Shown here: piece after piece, positions 7,329 to 16,449 of the stretch | Layout: the number at the start of each line of letters is the position of its first letter | Position numbering within the stretch: the stretch's first letter is position 1 | From: Xanthomonas sp. DAR 80977 | Lineage (GTDB): Bacteria > Pseudomonadota > Gammaproteobacteria > Xanthomonadales > Xanthomonadaceae | Direction of reading: 5' to 3' | NCBI RefSeq assembly: GCF_041240605.1 | Contig: NZ_CP162487.1 | Location: 5,418,840 to 5,482,839, forward strand | DNA length: 64,000 nucleotides | Notes under the pieces: model-generated | What the model was told of the DNA's origin: nothing | What the model saw: only the letters and a program-made list of their open reading frames with translations | Database searches by the model: none | Made by a program: the position numbers and the translations under genes

Positions 7329-9509
7329 CTAGGCGCCGACGGCGACGTCGAACTCGGCCGGCGCCTGCGCGCTCGCCGCAGGCCGCGGTTCCGGCGCCGC
7401 GCTGCGCGCCTGCAGCCGGAACACCGCCACCGCGGCGGCCAGCGCGCCGGCCTGCTGTTCCAGCGCATGCGACGCCGCGGTGGCCTGTTCCACCAGCGCC
7501 AGGTTCTGCTGCGTGGTGCGGTCCATCTGCGCCATCGCCTGGCCGACCTGCTCGATGCCGGCCGACTGCGCCTGCGACGCCACTGCGATCCCGGCCACGA
7601 CCTCGTTGACCTCGCCCACCGACGCCAGCACCCGGCCCATGGTCTGGCCGGCGCCATGGACCTGCGTCGAGGCCATCGCGACCTGGGACAAGGACGCCTC
7701 GATCAGCGTCTTGATCTCCTTCGCCGCCCCGGCCGAGCGCTGCGCCAGCGCGCGCACCTCGCTGGCGACGACAGCGAAGCCGCGGCCCTGCTCGCCGGCG
7801 CGCGCCGCCTCCACCGCCGCGTTGAGGGCGAGGATATTGGTCTGGAACGCGATGCTGTCGATCACCGCGATGATCTCGCCGATCTTGCGCGACGACCCCT
7901 GCACGCCCTGCATCGCCGCCACCGCTTCGTCGATCGCCGCGCCACCCTGGCGCGCGACCGATGCGGCCGCGTGCGCCAGCTGGTTGGCCTGATGCGCGTG
8001 CGCGGCGTTCTGCTTGACCGTCTCGGTCAGCTGCGCCGCCGAGGCCGCGGTGCGCTCCAGCGCGCCGGCCTGCTCGGCGCTGCGCCGCGACAGGTCCTGG
8101 TGCCCATCGGCGATGGCGCCGGCCTCGCTGTCGATCGCCGCGGCCGCCCGCTGGATCCCGGCCACGATCATGGCCAGCTGGTCGGCGGTGGCGTTGGCAT
8201 CGTCGCGCATGCGCGCGAACACGCCGTGGAATTCGCCGTGCATGCGCACGCCCAGGTCGCCGCAGGCGATGGCGCGCAGCAGCGTCGACAGCGCGCCGAG
8301 GTTGCCGTCCACGGCGGCCATCAGCTGGTTCAGGCTTTCCAGCATGGTGCGGAAATCGTACTGGTGGCGGCTGACGTCGCCGCGCGCGCTGAAATCGCCG
8401 GCCGCCGCGGCCGCCGCCAGGTGCCAGATGTCGCGGTTGAGCGCGCCGAGGTTGGCCTTGATCGCGTCCATGGTGTCGGAGATCGCCGCCTGCTCGCCGG
8501 GCAGGCGCGGCATGTCCTCGCTGAGGTCGCCGATCGCGTAGCGCTGCATCAACGCGACCGTGCACTGCACCGTGCCCACGTGCAGCTCGACCAAGGCATT
8601 GGCGTCGTGCAGCAGCTGCCCGTATTCGCCCGGGAACGCCGCCGCGTCGCTGCGGTGCGCGACCGCCCCGGCGGCGTGGCGCTGTGCCATCTGCCGTTGC
8701 TCGGCGAGCACCGCGCGCAGCTGCGCCTGCATGGTCTGCATGCTGCGCAGCAGTTCGGCGGCCTCGTCGTTGCCGTGCACCGGCAACGGTGCGTCGAGGC
8801 GGCCGGCGGCGATCGCCGCGGCGATCCGCGTCCCTTCGCGCAGCGGCCGCACCAGGCTCTGGGTGATGCACCAGCCCAGCCAGGTGGCCACCGCCAGCAG
8901 CAGGCCGCCGCCGATCAGCAGCATCCAGCGCGCGCGGGTCATCGTCGCCACCGCATCGGCGTAGGCCTGGTCGCTGAGCGTGCGCAGGTGCGCGGCATTG
9001 CGCTGGATCGCCTGCTGCCATTGCGCCAGCAGCGGCTGCAGCGTGTACAGGTGCAGGGTCTGCGCGTCCAGGTTCTGGTTGTCGGCGGCCAGCGCCAGCA
9101 CTTGGGTCTGGAACGGCTGCACCTGGACAAAGGCCTGGTCGATCGCGGCGCGGCGCTGCGCGCCGGTGCGGTCGGCCGGATCCAGGCGCATCGCGAACAG
9201 CTTGCGCCGCACCTGCGCGTAGTCGCGCGCGGCCTGGCCGATCGCGCGCACCACCTCTCGCTTCTCGTCGGGGTTGGTCAGGATCACATCGTTGAGCAGG
9301 CCGATCTCCAGGCGCGCCTGCGCGGTGACCATGGCGTCGGAGAGCCGGATCTTCTCCATCTTGTCCAGGCTGATGTCGTCCAGCTGGTGGCGCGCCATGG
9401 CCATGGACGCCAGGCTGGCGACGATGAGCGCGCCGCAGATCGACAGCAATGCGGCAAAGGCGAAGGTCAGTCGGGGACCGACGGGATAACGACGAAGGAG
9501 ACGGATCAT
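7329..9509 (-). CDS. Methyl-accepting chemotaxis protein
   Basis: This encodes a 726-residue inner-membrane chemoreceptor. The first membrane segment is at about residues 12-36 and the second at about 190-212 (WMLLIGGGLLLAVATWLGW). Between them lies a periplasmic helical sensor of four-helix-bundle type. A HAMP linker follows (RPLREGTRIAAAIAAG). Two more HAMP-like units follow with IGDLSEDMP and CGDLGVRM, then a long coiled coil. The hairpin tip, IAFQTNILALNAAVEAARAGE, is the CheA/CheW contact site. No C-terminal CheR-docking pentapeptide is seen. It is a single gene with no che genes nearby, and its ligand is unknown. Confidence 0.95.
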   Translation of the reverse strand: MIRLLRRYPVGPRLTFAFAALLSICGALIVASLASMAMARHQLDDISLDKMEKIRLSDAMVTAQARLEIGLLNDVILTNPDEKREVVRAIGQAARDYAQVRRKLFAMRLDPADRTGAQRRAAIDQAFVQVQPFQTQVLALAADNQNLDAQTLHLYTLQPLLAQWQQAIQRNAAHLRTLSDQAYADAVATMTRARWMLLIGGGLLLAVATWLGWCITQSLVRPLREGTRIAAAIAAGRLDAPLPVHGNDEAAELLRSMQTMQAQLRAVLAEQRQMAQRHAAGAVAHRSDAAAFPGEYGQLLHDANALVELHVGTVQCTVALMQRYAIGDLSEDMPRLPGEQAAISDTMDAIKANLGALNRDIWHLAAAAAAGDFSARGDVSRHQYDFRTMLESLNQLMAAVDGNLGALSTLLRAIACGDLGVRMHGEFHGVFARMRDDANATADQLAMIVAGIQRAAAAIDSEAGAIADGHQDLSRRSAEQAGALERTAASAAQLTETVKQNAAHAHQANQLAHAAASVARQGGAAIDEAVAAMQGVQGSSRKIGEIIAVIDSIAFQTNILALNAAVEAARAGEQGRGFAVVASEVRALAQRSAGAAKEIKTLIEASLSQVAMASTQVHGAGQTMGRVLASVGEVNEVVAGIAVASQAQSAGIEQVGQAMAQMDRTTQQNLALVEQATAASHALEQQAGALAAAVAVFRLQARSAAPEPRPAASAQAPAEFDVAVGA

Positions 9510-9838
9510 CGGGGCGGGGAGAGGTTGGGGCGCAATTGCCCACGCTTACCCTGGCCACCAAGCTTTACTGAAACGCGACCGGCCTGCGACAACATGTCGA
9601 ACTGTGACGCCGGGTGCATCGCAACCGCGGCGTGCCGTGCATCCGCAGCGTCTATCGGCGGCGATCCGCGGAACTTGAGCGCGCGATCGCGACATGCGCG
9701 CACGCGCTGGCGTCCACGGGCGTGTGCTGGCCATGCGGCGGCATCGGTTCGGGCACGCGGCGCAGGCGCCCCATTGCGGGTGTCGCACGGATGCCGCGCT
9801 GGCGGAGGCGGCGCGGCGCAGCGGCGCCGGCCCGCGAC
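9510..9838. other. Intergenic gap, nothing recognised
   Basis: This 329-base stretch separates the chemoreceptor start from the end of the hydrolase gene. Overlapping frames are open because of high GC, but none has a credible start or motif. It must hold the chemoreceptor promoter, which I could not locate with confidence. Confidence 0.45.
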
Positions 9839-10681
9839 TCAGAAGAAGTCGCGCAACAGCGCCGCCACCGCGGCCGGCTGCTCCATGTGCAGGTGGTGGG
9901 TGCCCGGCAACACGTGCACGCGGCCATGGCGCAGCCGCGCCGCACGTTCGCTGCGCAACGGCTCGGGGAAATACGGCTGCGCCGGGTCGGCGTAGATCAC
10001 CCGCGCCGGGCAGTCGATGCCGGCCAGCAGCGCCTGCACCTGCGCCTCGCTCAGCCGCACCGCGGTGGGCAGGGTCAGGCGCCGGTCGCTGCGCCACACG
10101 TAGCCGCCCTCCACCGCCTCGACGCCACGCTCCACCAGCAGCCGCGCCGCCGGCTCGCTGAGCTGGTTGGCCAGCATCCGCGCGCGCACCGGCGCGGCCA
10201 GGTCGGGGAACACGCGCAGCGGCGAGGCATTGGCGCGGCGGGTCGCGGCGACGCTGTCGCGCAGGCGTTCCAGGGTGCCCTCCACGGTCTCGGCCAGGCC
10301 GCCGAGCATCTCGATCGCGACCAGCTTCCCGACCCGCCGCGGCGCCGCCGCGGCCAGGGTGCTGGCGATCGCCGCGCCCATCGAATGCCCGACCACCGCG
10401 AAGCGCTCCCAGCCCAGCGCGTCGGCCGCGTCCAGCAGCGGATGCAGCGCACCGGTCAGCAGATAGTCGGCACCGGCCGGCAAGGCGTCGCTGTGGCCGT
10501 GGCCGGGCAGGTCCAGCATCACCAGGTCCAGCTGCGGCAGCTGCGCGCTCAGCGGCACGAAGCTGGCGGCGTTGTCCAGCCAGCCGTGCAGCGCCAGCAC
10601 CTTGGGTCCGTGCGGATCGCCGCTGCGCAACCCGGCCAACGTGCCCACCCGCGACGGGCAGGCGAAGGGCCGCAGCGTCAT
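9839..10681 (-). CDS. Alpha/beta-fold hydrolase
   Basis: This encodes a 280-residue alpha/beta hydrolase. The oxyanion-hole region is LHGWLDNAASF, the nucleophile elbow is GHSMGA (Ser at about residue 100), and the catalytic His is in the C-terminal GTHHLHME. The start ATG at 10681 overlaps the hemH stop by four bases (ATGA), so the two genes are translationally coupled. The substrate is unknown; esterases of this type often act on small acyl esters. The coupling to ferrochelatase is positional and does not prove a role in heme metabolism. Confidence 0.9.
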   Translation of the reverse strand: MTLRPFACPSRVGTLAGLRSGDPHGPKVLALHGWLDNAASFVPLSAQLPQLDLVMLDLPGHGHSDALPAGADYLLTGALHPLLDAADALGWERFAVVGHSMGAAIASTLAAAAPRRVGKLVAIEMLGGLAETVEGTLERLRDSVAATRRANASPLRVFPDLAAPVRARMLANQLSEPAARLLVERGVEAVEGGYVWRSDRRLTLPTAVRLSEAQVQALLAGIDCPARVIYADPAQPYFPEPLRSERAARLRHGRVHVLPGTHHLHMEQPAAVAALLRDFF

Positions 10682-11637
10682 GCGGCGCGGGCGGCCAGCT
10701 GCGCCAGCGCGCGCGCGTGCGCCGGGGCGTCGTTGAGGCAGGGGATGTAGCGCACCTGCATGCCGCGCGCGGCGCAGGTCTCGACGAAGCCCATCGCCAC
10801 TTCCTCCAGCGTCTCCAGGCAGTCGGTGGCGAAGCCCGGGCAGATCACGTCGACCCGCTTGGTGCCCCGCTCGGCCAGCTGCCACAGGCTCGGCTCCGCA
10901 TACGGCTGCAGCCAGCGCTCGGCGCCGAAGCGCGACTGGTAGCCGAGCTGCCATTCGCCGGCGCCCAGGCCCAGCGCCGCGGCGATCGCCTGCGCGCTGG
11001 CCTCGCAGCGCTGCGGGTACGGATCGCCGTTGTTGGCCACGCGCTGCGGCAGGCCGTGGAAGGAGAAGAACAGGGTCTCGCCGCGGCCGTGCTGCGCCCA
11101 GTGCGCGCGCACGCTGTCGGCCACCGCCTCGACCCAGGCCGCATCGGTCGGATAGTCCTCGATCAGGGTCACCGGCAGCTGCGGGTTGCGCGCCTGCCAG
11201 GCCTGCACCACGTCCTCGATCGAGGCGGTGGTGGTGGTCGAATACTGCGGGTACAGCGGCAGCACCACGATCCTGCGCACGCCGCCGTCGCGCAGCGCGT
11301 CCAGCGCCGGCGCCAGCGCCGGGGTGCCGTAGCGCATCGCCCAGGCCACGCGGTGGCCGGGCAGTTCGCGCTGCATGCCCTCGGCCAGGCGCCGGGTGTA
11401 CACCGCCAGCGGCGAGCCTTCCGGCAGCCATACCAGTGCGTATTTCTCCGCCGAGCGCGGCGAGCGCCGTGGCAGGATCACCCAGTTCAGCAGCGGCCAC
11501 CAGAACAGCCTGGGGATGGCGACCACGCGCTTGTCGCCGAGGAATTCGGCCAGGTAACGGGCGACCGCAGGCGCGGTCGGCGCCTCGGGCGTGCCTAGGT
11601 TCACCACCAGCACGGCGGTATCGGGTGCGTCGGACAT
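10678..11637 (-). CDS. hemH: Ferrochelatase
   Basis: This encodes 319 residues and inserts Fe2+ into protoporphyrin IX, the last step of protoheme synthesis. Family features are the N-terminal VNLGTPEAP, the LPLYPQYS motif, FSFHGLPQR with the metal-binding His, and the C-terminal CPGFATDCLETLEE. ATG at 11637 gives the expected start. It is the first gene of a two-gene unit with the hydrolase and is divergent from the SYLF gene across 166 bases. Confidence 0.97.
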   Translation of the reverse strand: MSDAPDTAVLVVNLGTPEAPTAPAVARYLAEFLGDKRVVAIPRLFWWPLLNWVILPRRSPRSAEKYALVWLPEGSPLAVYTRRLAEGMQRELPGHRVAWAMRYGTPALAPALDALRDGGVRRIVVLPLYPQYSTTTTASIEDVVQAWQARNPQLPVTLIEDYPTDAAWVEAVADSVRAHWAQHGRGETLFFSFHGLPQRVANNGDPYPQRCEASAQAIAAALGLGAGEWQLGYQSRFGAERWLQPYAEPSLWQLAERGTKRVDVICPGFATDCLETLEEVAMGFVETCAARGMQVRYIPCLNDAPAHARALAQLAARAA

Positions 11638-11803
11638 GCCCGCATTGTGGCAGAGGCGCCGGCCGCGCGCGTCGCGATCGTGTCTATCGCAACGATCGGC
11701 CGGTGCGCATGCCGGCCGCGCGCACTCATTGCCGATTCATTGCGCTGTGACTAAGTTCAAGGTCTTGCAGTATCTTGCTGCGGACCTATTTCGGAAGCCC
11801 GCC

Positions 11804-12709
11804 ATGCCCCGCCTGCCGCGCCTCGCCCTGTTGTTGAGCACCACGCTGTTCGTCGGCCACGCCGTGGCCGGCCCGGAAGAAGACGAGCGCGCGCGCAACG
11901 CGCTGCGCGTGCTGACCGACATCCAGGAGATCCCCGAGCAATCCATCCCCGACAAGCTGCTCGACGAGGGCCGCGCGATCGTGGTGATCCCGGACACGCT
12001 CAAGGCCGGCCTGGTCATCGGCGGCCGCCGCGGCCACGGCCTGATGTCGGTCAAGCGCCCCGACGGCACCTGGTCCAACCCGGTGTTCGTCAAGCTCACC
12101 GGCGGCAGCATCGGCTTCCAGGTCGGCGTGCAGTCCTCCGACGTGGTGCTGGTGTTCCGCAACGACCGCAGCCTGGACAACATCGTCAACGGCAAGTTCA
12201 CCCTCGGCGCCGATGCCGGCGTCGCCGCCGGCCCGGTCGGGCGCAACGCCTCGGCCGCCACCGACGGCCAGCTCAAGGCCGAGATCTGGTCGTGGTCGCG
12301 CGCGCGCGGCCTGTTCGCCGGCGTGGCGCTGGACGGCGCGGCGCTGCAGATCGACGATGCCGCCGACCTCAACGTGTACGGCAGCAACACCACCCCGCGC
12401 ATGATCTTCGAAGGCCGCACCACCGCCCTGCCGTCCAACGACGTGGTCGCCTTCCGCGACAAGCTCGAGGAAGCCACCTACGCGGCGCGACAGAACCGCG
12501 GCACCGACGGCGGCGATCGCCACACCGCCGCGGCCCCGCCGCCGCGGCCGCAGCCGGCGGCGCAGGCCGCACCGCCCACGGTCGCCGAGCCCGCCGACGG
12601 CGCCAGCACCGCGCCATTGCAGGCCCCGCCGCAGACGCCGCCGCAGCAGGGCTTCCAGCCGGTGTCCGAGGGCGAGATCCGCACCGAGTCGCTGGACGGC
12701 AACCACTAG
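11804..12709 (+). CDS. Exported SYLF/YSC84-domain lipid-binding protein
   Basis: This encodes 301 residues. The signal peptide spans about residues 1-22, ending HAVAG. The mature part (residues 25-225) matches the SYLF (YSC84) fold, with IPDTLKAGLVIGGRRGHGLM, GGSIGFQVGVQSSDVVLVF and the glycine-rich GADAGVAAGPVGR. The C-terminal 75 residues are low-complexity Pro/Ala/Gln. SYLF domains bind phosphoinositide-type lipids in eukaryotes; bacterial versions are periplasmic and of unknown role. ATG at 11804 was chosen because it starts the signal peptide; the frame is open further upstream. tatA follows after 75 bases. Confidence 0.88.
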   Translation: MPRLPRLALLLSTTLFVGHAVAGPEEDERARNALRVLTDIQEIPEQSIPDKLLDEGRAIVVIPDTLKAGLVIGGRRGHGLMSVKRPDGTWSNPVFVKLTGGSIGFQVGVQSSDVVLVFRNDRSLDNIVNGKFTLGADAGVAAGPVGRNASAATDGQLKAEIWSWSRARGLFAGVALDGAALQIDDAADLNVYGSNTTPRMIFEGRTTALPSNDVVAFRDKLEEATYAARQNRGTDGGDRHTAAAPPPRPQPAAQAAPPTVAEPADGASTAPLQAPPQTPPQQGFQPVSEGEIRTESLDGNH

Positions 12710-12784
12710 AACCAGCGCGACCGAACGCACCGCGGCGCGGTGCGTTATCCTCCTCGTTCCTTACGACTTCTCTGCGAGCGGATC

Positions 12785-13012
12785 ATGGGCGGTTTTAGCA
12801 TCTGGCACTGGCTGGTCGTGCTGGTGATCGTGCTGCTGGTGTTCGGCACCAAGCGGCTGACCAGCGGCGCCAAGGATCTGGGCAGTGCGGTCAAGGAATT
12901 CAAGAAAGGCATGCGCGACGACGACAAGCCCGCCGGCCAGCTCGGCGACGAGTCGCGCAACAGCGAGCAGTCCCGCGAGAGCCAGGCCGAACGCGACCGC
13001 GACGCCCGCTGA
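12785..13012 (+). CDS. tatA: Sec-independent translocase subunit TatA
   Basis: This encodes 75 residues with one N-terminal membrane helix (WHWLVVLVIVLLVFGTKRL), then the amphipathic helix GAKDLGSAVKEFKKGM and an acidic tail. This is the TatA pattern, including the FG hinge. TatA oligomerises to form the passage for folded proteins in the Tat pathway. It is the first gene of tatABC, 16 bases before tatB. A likely client in this window is OpgD at 27.7-29.3 kb, which has a twin-arginine signal. Confidence 0.96.
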   Translation: MGGFSIWHWLVVLVIVLLVFGTKRLTSGAKDLGSAVKEFKKGMRDDDKPAGQLGDESRNSEQSRESQAERDRDAR

Positions 13013-13028
13013 ATAGGAAGCCGCTGGC

Positions 13029-13595
13029 GTGTTCGATATCGGATTCAGCGAACTGCTGCTGATCGCCGTGGTGGCGCTGGTGGTGCTCGGCCCCGAACGC
13101 CTGCCCAAGGCCGCGCGCTTCGCCGGGCTGTGGGTGCGCCGCGCGCGCGCGCAGTGGGACTCGGTGAAGCAGGAACTGGAGCGCGAACTGGAGGCCGAGG
13201 AACTCAAGCGGAGCCTGCAGGACGTGCAGGCCTCGCTGCGCCAGGCCGAGTCGCAGCTGCGCGACAGCGGCCAGCAGCTGCAGCGCGAGACCGAGGCGCT
13301 GCGCCGCGAGATCGACCCGACCGGGCCGCAGCCGCACGCCGACGCCGCACCGGCCGCCATCGAGGCGCAGCCGGCCACACCGGCGCCGGACCCGTTGCCG
13401 CCGTCCAGCGCGCCCGCGGCCGAGGTGCCGTCCACCACGCACGCCGCGACGCCGACGCCGACCCCGACCCCGACCCCGGCGCCGCTCCCGCACCCACCCA
13501 CCGATGCACCGCAGGTTGCCGCGCACGCCGCGGCCACCGCAGCGCCGGCACCCGGCGCCACGCCGCCCCACGGCGATCCTGAGGCGCCACGATGA
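13029..13595 (+). CDS. tatB: Sec-independent translocase subunit TatB
   Basis: This encodes 188 residues from a GTG start (FDIGFSELLLIAVVALVVLGPERLP), which is the TatB membrane helix with the conserved LGPERLP. A long coiled-coil amphipathic region follows to about residue 95. The C-terminal tail is Pro/Thr/Ala-rich and includes a run of Thr-Pro pairs encoded by CCGACC-type hexamers (about 13449-13479). TatB and TatC form the twin-arginine signal receptor. Its end overlaps the tatC start by four bases (ATGA). Confidence 0.95.
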   Translation: MFDIGFSELLLIAVVALVVLGPERLPKAARFAGLWVRRARAQWDSVKQELERELEAEELKRSLQDVQASLRQAESQLRDSGQQLQRETEALRREIDPTGPQPHADAAPAAIEAQPATPAPDPLPPSSAPAAEVPSTTHAATPTPTPTPTPAPLPHPPTDAPQVAAHAAATAAPAPGATPPHGDPEAPR

Positions 13596-14335
13596 ATCCG
13601 GAAGCCGAAAGCAGCCTGATCGAGCACCTGGTCGAACTGCGCGCCCGCCTGGTACGCGCGCTGCTCGGCCTGGGCGTGGTGGTGCTGGCGCTGCTGCCCT
13701 TCTCCAAGCCGATCTACACCTGGCTGGCCGCGCCGATGCTGGCGCAGCTGCCGATCGGGCAGAGCGTGATCGCCACCCATCCGGCCGGGGCGGTGTTCGC
13801 CCCGCTCAAGCTGACGTTCTTCGTGGGCGTGTTCATCGCCGTGCCGTGGCTGCTGTACCAGGCCTGGGCATTCGTCGCCCCGGGCCTGTACCAGCGCGAG
13901 AAGCGCCTGGCGCTGCCGCTGCTGGCCTCGGCGGTGCTGCTGTTCTATGTCGGCTGCGCGTTCGCCTATTTCCTGGTGCTGCCGGCGGTGTTCCACTTCC
14001 TGACCACGTTCAAGCCGGACATCATCCAGCTCACCCCCGACGCCGGCGCCTACCTGGATTTCGTGCTGGCGATCTTCTTCGCCTTCGGCGCCAGCTTCGA
14101 GCTGCCGGTGGCGCTGGTGATCCTGGCCCTGCTCGGCTGGGTCACCCCGCAGCAGCTGCGCGAAGGCCGCGGCTACGCGGTGGTCGGCATCTTCGTGCTG
14201 GCGGCGGTGCTGACCCCGCCGGACGTGGTCTCGCAGCTGATGCTGGCGATCCCGATGTGCCTGCTGTACGAGATCGGCATCATTGCGGCCAGTGCGGTGA
14301 CCAAGAAGCCGGTTGAGGCGGAGATTCGGGATTAG
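13592..14335 (+). CDS. tatC: Sec-independent translocase subunit TatC
   Basis: This encodes a 247-residue six-helix inner-membrane protein, the core receptor for twin-arginine signal peptides. Conserved features are ESSLIEHLVELRARL at the N-terminus, FKPDIIQLTPDAGAYLDF in the middle, and AVLTPPDVVSQLMLAIPMCLLYE near the end. It is translationally coupled to tatB through an ATGA overlap. It ends just before a GGGATTNGGGATTCG-type repeat. Confidence 0.97.
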   Translation: MNPEAESSLIEHLVELRARLVRALLGLGVVVLALLPFSKPIYTWLAAPMLAQLPIGQSVIATHPAGAVFAPLKLTFFVGVFIAVPWLLYQAWAFVAPGLYQREKRLALPLLASAVLLFYVGCAFAYFLVLPAVFHFLTTFKPDIIQLTPDAGAYLDFVLAIFFAFGASFELPVALVILALLGWVTPQQLREGRGYAVVGIFVLAAVLTPPDVVSQLMLAIPMCLLYEIGIIAASAVTKKPVEAEIRD

Positions 14336-14556
14336 GGATTGGGGATTCGCAAAGGCGGGGGCCGGCGCGATCTGCGCCGCGTAGCGGCTCAAGGTAGCCC
14401 GTGGGCCGCGGCGATCGACGGGGCCGAACGCGTCGGGGCTGAAGCCCCTCCTACAGATGCGACGACCTGGCAAGGCTGGAGCTCTGCAAAGCGACGACCG
14501 GGAAACCGTCAGCTCCCGCTTTTACGAATCCCCAATCCCGAATCCCAAATCCCGGC
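14329..14556. repeat. Inverted GGGATTNGGGATTCG-type repeats around a REP-like element
   Basis: GGGATTAGGGATTGGGGATTCG-like sequence at about 14329-14350 is mirrored by GAATCCCCAATCCCGAATCCC-like sequence at 14525-14555. A REP-like copy (CGGGGCTGAAGCCCCTCCTACA) sits between them at about 14434-14455. A similar GAATCCCGAATCCC string occurs at 23338-23368. These are common Xanthomonas-type intergenic repeats. Confidence 0.65.
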
Positions 14557-14558
14557 CC

Positions 14559-15455
14559 TTAAGCCGCAAACACATTCGAAGGCGGCGGCACCGCCGGCGC
14601 GGCGTCGCCGGTGTGCACGAACATCTGCTTCCAGGCCGCGTACACCGCGCCGGCCAGCGCCGGCATCGCCAGCGCCATCAGCAGCAATTGCGCGACCAGA
14701 GCCGCGATGGTCGGCCCGGCCAGCGCCTGCACCAGCAGGATCACCAGCACCAGGCCGAAGTACAGCGCGAACATCGCGATGAAGGCGAGGATGAAGAACA
14801 CCAGCATCGCCGGCAGGTTGTGCAGGCAGGCGCGCAGGCTGTTGCGCATCGCCGCCAGGCCGCCGCGGCCGTCGAACATCACCTGCGGAGCGAGCACGAA
14901 CAGGGTCAGCGTCACCGCCACGAAGCCGACGAACACCAGCAGCAGCCACAGCAGGATGCGCATGGCCGGCAACGTGGCCACCAGCTGCTCGACCTGCGCC
15001 GGATCCGGCTGGGTGCTGGACTGGCCGAGCTCGTTGAGCTTGGTCATCACCGTGCCCAGCTGCTCCCAACCGCTCTGGCCGACCACCACCAGCGCCAGCG
15101 CGCCCAGCGCCAGGCCGACCAGCACCTGCGGCAGCAGCGCCACCAGCAGGCTCGGCGCACGCCTGTCGTGCAGGCCCTGCAGCAGATGCGCCGGCTGCGC
15201 GGCGCGGCCCTGGTCCACTTCGCGCACCGCCCACACCAGCCCACCGAACAGCAAGGGACCGGCCAGGCCCAGCAGCAATTGCGCCAGCATGCCCAGGGTC
15301 GGGTTCAGCGCGCCCATCAGCAGCGCCAGCAGCGCCGCCAGGCCCCAGATCACGCCCAGCAGGCCCAGCGCCAGCGGCGCGCGGCGCAGCAGCGAAATCC
15401 CGGTCAACAGCCATTCCGCGCCGGCCGAGGCCGGCAGCTTGCGAATCTCGATCAT
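14559..15455 (-). CDS. BPSS1780-family integral membrane protein
   Basis: This encodes 298 residues with about six hydrophobic segments, for example APLALGLLGVIWGLAALLALL near the N-terminus and MRILLWLLLVFVGFVAVTLTLF in the middle. The N-terminus MIEIRKLPASAGAEWLL and the repeated pattern of paired helices resemble the BPSS1780 family of uncharacterised bacterial membrane proteins. An alternative TTG start exists six bases upstream. No enzyme motif is visible. Function is unknown. Confidence 0.7.
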   Translation of the reverse strand: MIEIRKLPASAGAEWLLTGISLLRRAPLALGLLGVIWGLAALLALLMGALNPTLGMLAQLLLGLAGPLLFGGLVWAVREVDQGRAAQPAHLLQGLHDRRAPSLLVALLPQVLVGLALGALALVVVGQSGWEQLGTVMTKLNELGQSSTQPDPAQVEQLVATLPAMRILLWLLLVFVGFVAVTLTLFVLAPQVMFDGRGGLAAMRNSLRACLHNLPAMLVFFILAFIAMFALYFGLVLVILLVQALAGPTIAALVAQLLLMALAMPALAGAVYAAWKQMFVHTGDAAPAVPPPSNVFAA

Positions 15456-15503
15456 TGCCAATCCGAAGTGGGGGGCGCCGTACCTGCGCGGCGCCTGTAC
15501 AGA

Positions 15504-16253
15504 TTATCGCGGTTTTGCCCGGCCGCCGGCGGTTTGCTGGCCACGCGCGTGCTGAACGAAGCGCCGCAGCAGCTTGCGCGCCAGCGGCGCGGCGCTGACC
15601 TCGCGGGCGATGGTACGGGCGCAGCGGCCCGCGCTGCGTAGACACTCGGCGCGGGCGTGCACGTAGCCGCGCATGTGGTGGGTGGCGAATTCCGGATGGA
15701 ACTGCACGCCCCAGGCCGCCTCGCCCCAGCGGAAGGCGTGGCACTGGTCCTGCGCCGAGCGCGCCAGCACGGTGGCGCCGTCCGGCGCGCGCAGCACGGT
15801 CTGCAGGTGCGTGGCGTGGGCCGGGAAGCGTTCGGGCAGGCCGGCGAACAGCGGATCGTCGAACGCCGGCGGATGCAGGTCGATGTGCACGGTGCCCGAC
15901 TCGCGCCCGGCCGGGTTGTAGGCGACCTCCCCGCCCAGCGCGTGCGCCAGCAGCTGGTGGCCGTAGCAGATGCCCAGCAGCGGAGTGCCGGCGTGGGCCG
16001 CCTCGCGCAGCCAGTCGGCCGAGCGCTCGCTCCAGTCGGCGCGGTCGGTGACGAAGGCCGCCGAGCCGGTGACGATGATCCCGGCGAAACCCGCGCGCGC
16101 CGGCAGTGCCGCGCCGGCGGCGACATTGGCGACCACCGTGTCGCGCTCGGCCAGGCCGGCGGCGACGCGGATCCAGTGCGGAAAGCGCCCATAGCGCCGC
16201 ATCGTCGCCACCGGCTCGCCGGTTTCGAGGATCAGGAAGGGCGCGGGCGTCAT
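15504..16253 (-). CDS. Class I glutamine amidotransferase-like protein
   Basis: This encodes 249 residues with a triad amidotransferase fold: nucleophile in GICYGHQLLAHALGG, catalytic His-Glu in VQFHPEF, and an N-terminal GIIVTGS. It belongs with stand-alone GATase1 proteins related to GMP synthase glutaminase, which Xanthomonas and others annotate only as glutamine amidotransferase. ATG at 16253 was chosen (MTPAPFLILETGEP). The frame extends upstream but without family-like sequence. It may hydrolyse gamma-glutamyl compounds; this is inference. Confidence 0.88.
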   Translation of the reverse strand: MTPAPFLILETGEPVATMRRYGRFPHWIRVAAGLAERDTVVANVAAGAALPARAGFAGIIVTGSAAFVTDRADWSERSADWLREAAHAGTPLLGICYGHQLLAHALGGEVAYNPAGRESGTVHIDLHPPAFDDPLFAGLPERFPAHATHLQTVLRAPDGATVLARSAQDQCHAFRWGEAAWGVQFHPEFATHHMRGYVHARAECLRSAGRCARTIAREVSAAPLARKLLRRFVQHARGQQTAGGRAKPR

Positions 16254-16449
16254 CGGCGGGCGGCAACTCGGAGGGGGTCGACCCGATTGTAGACAGACCT
16301 TCACGGCTTTTTCCAAGCCGGCGGCGCACTGCGCCGCTGTCGCGCGTCCCAATTCAGCTGCACGACAGTCGTTTGCCGCCGCCGCACGTCGGTTTTGGCA
16401 TCAGCGCTGCGTCCTGCCCGGTAGACGCAGCGCGGATGACGGCAAGGGA

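Noticed and set aside
6693..9995. An 1100-codon plus-strand frame
   Set aside because: It is antisense to the chemoreceptor and has Arg/Gln/His-rich composition typical of a shadow frame in high-GC DNA.
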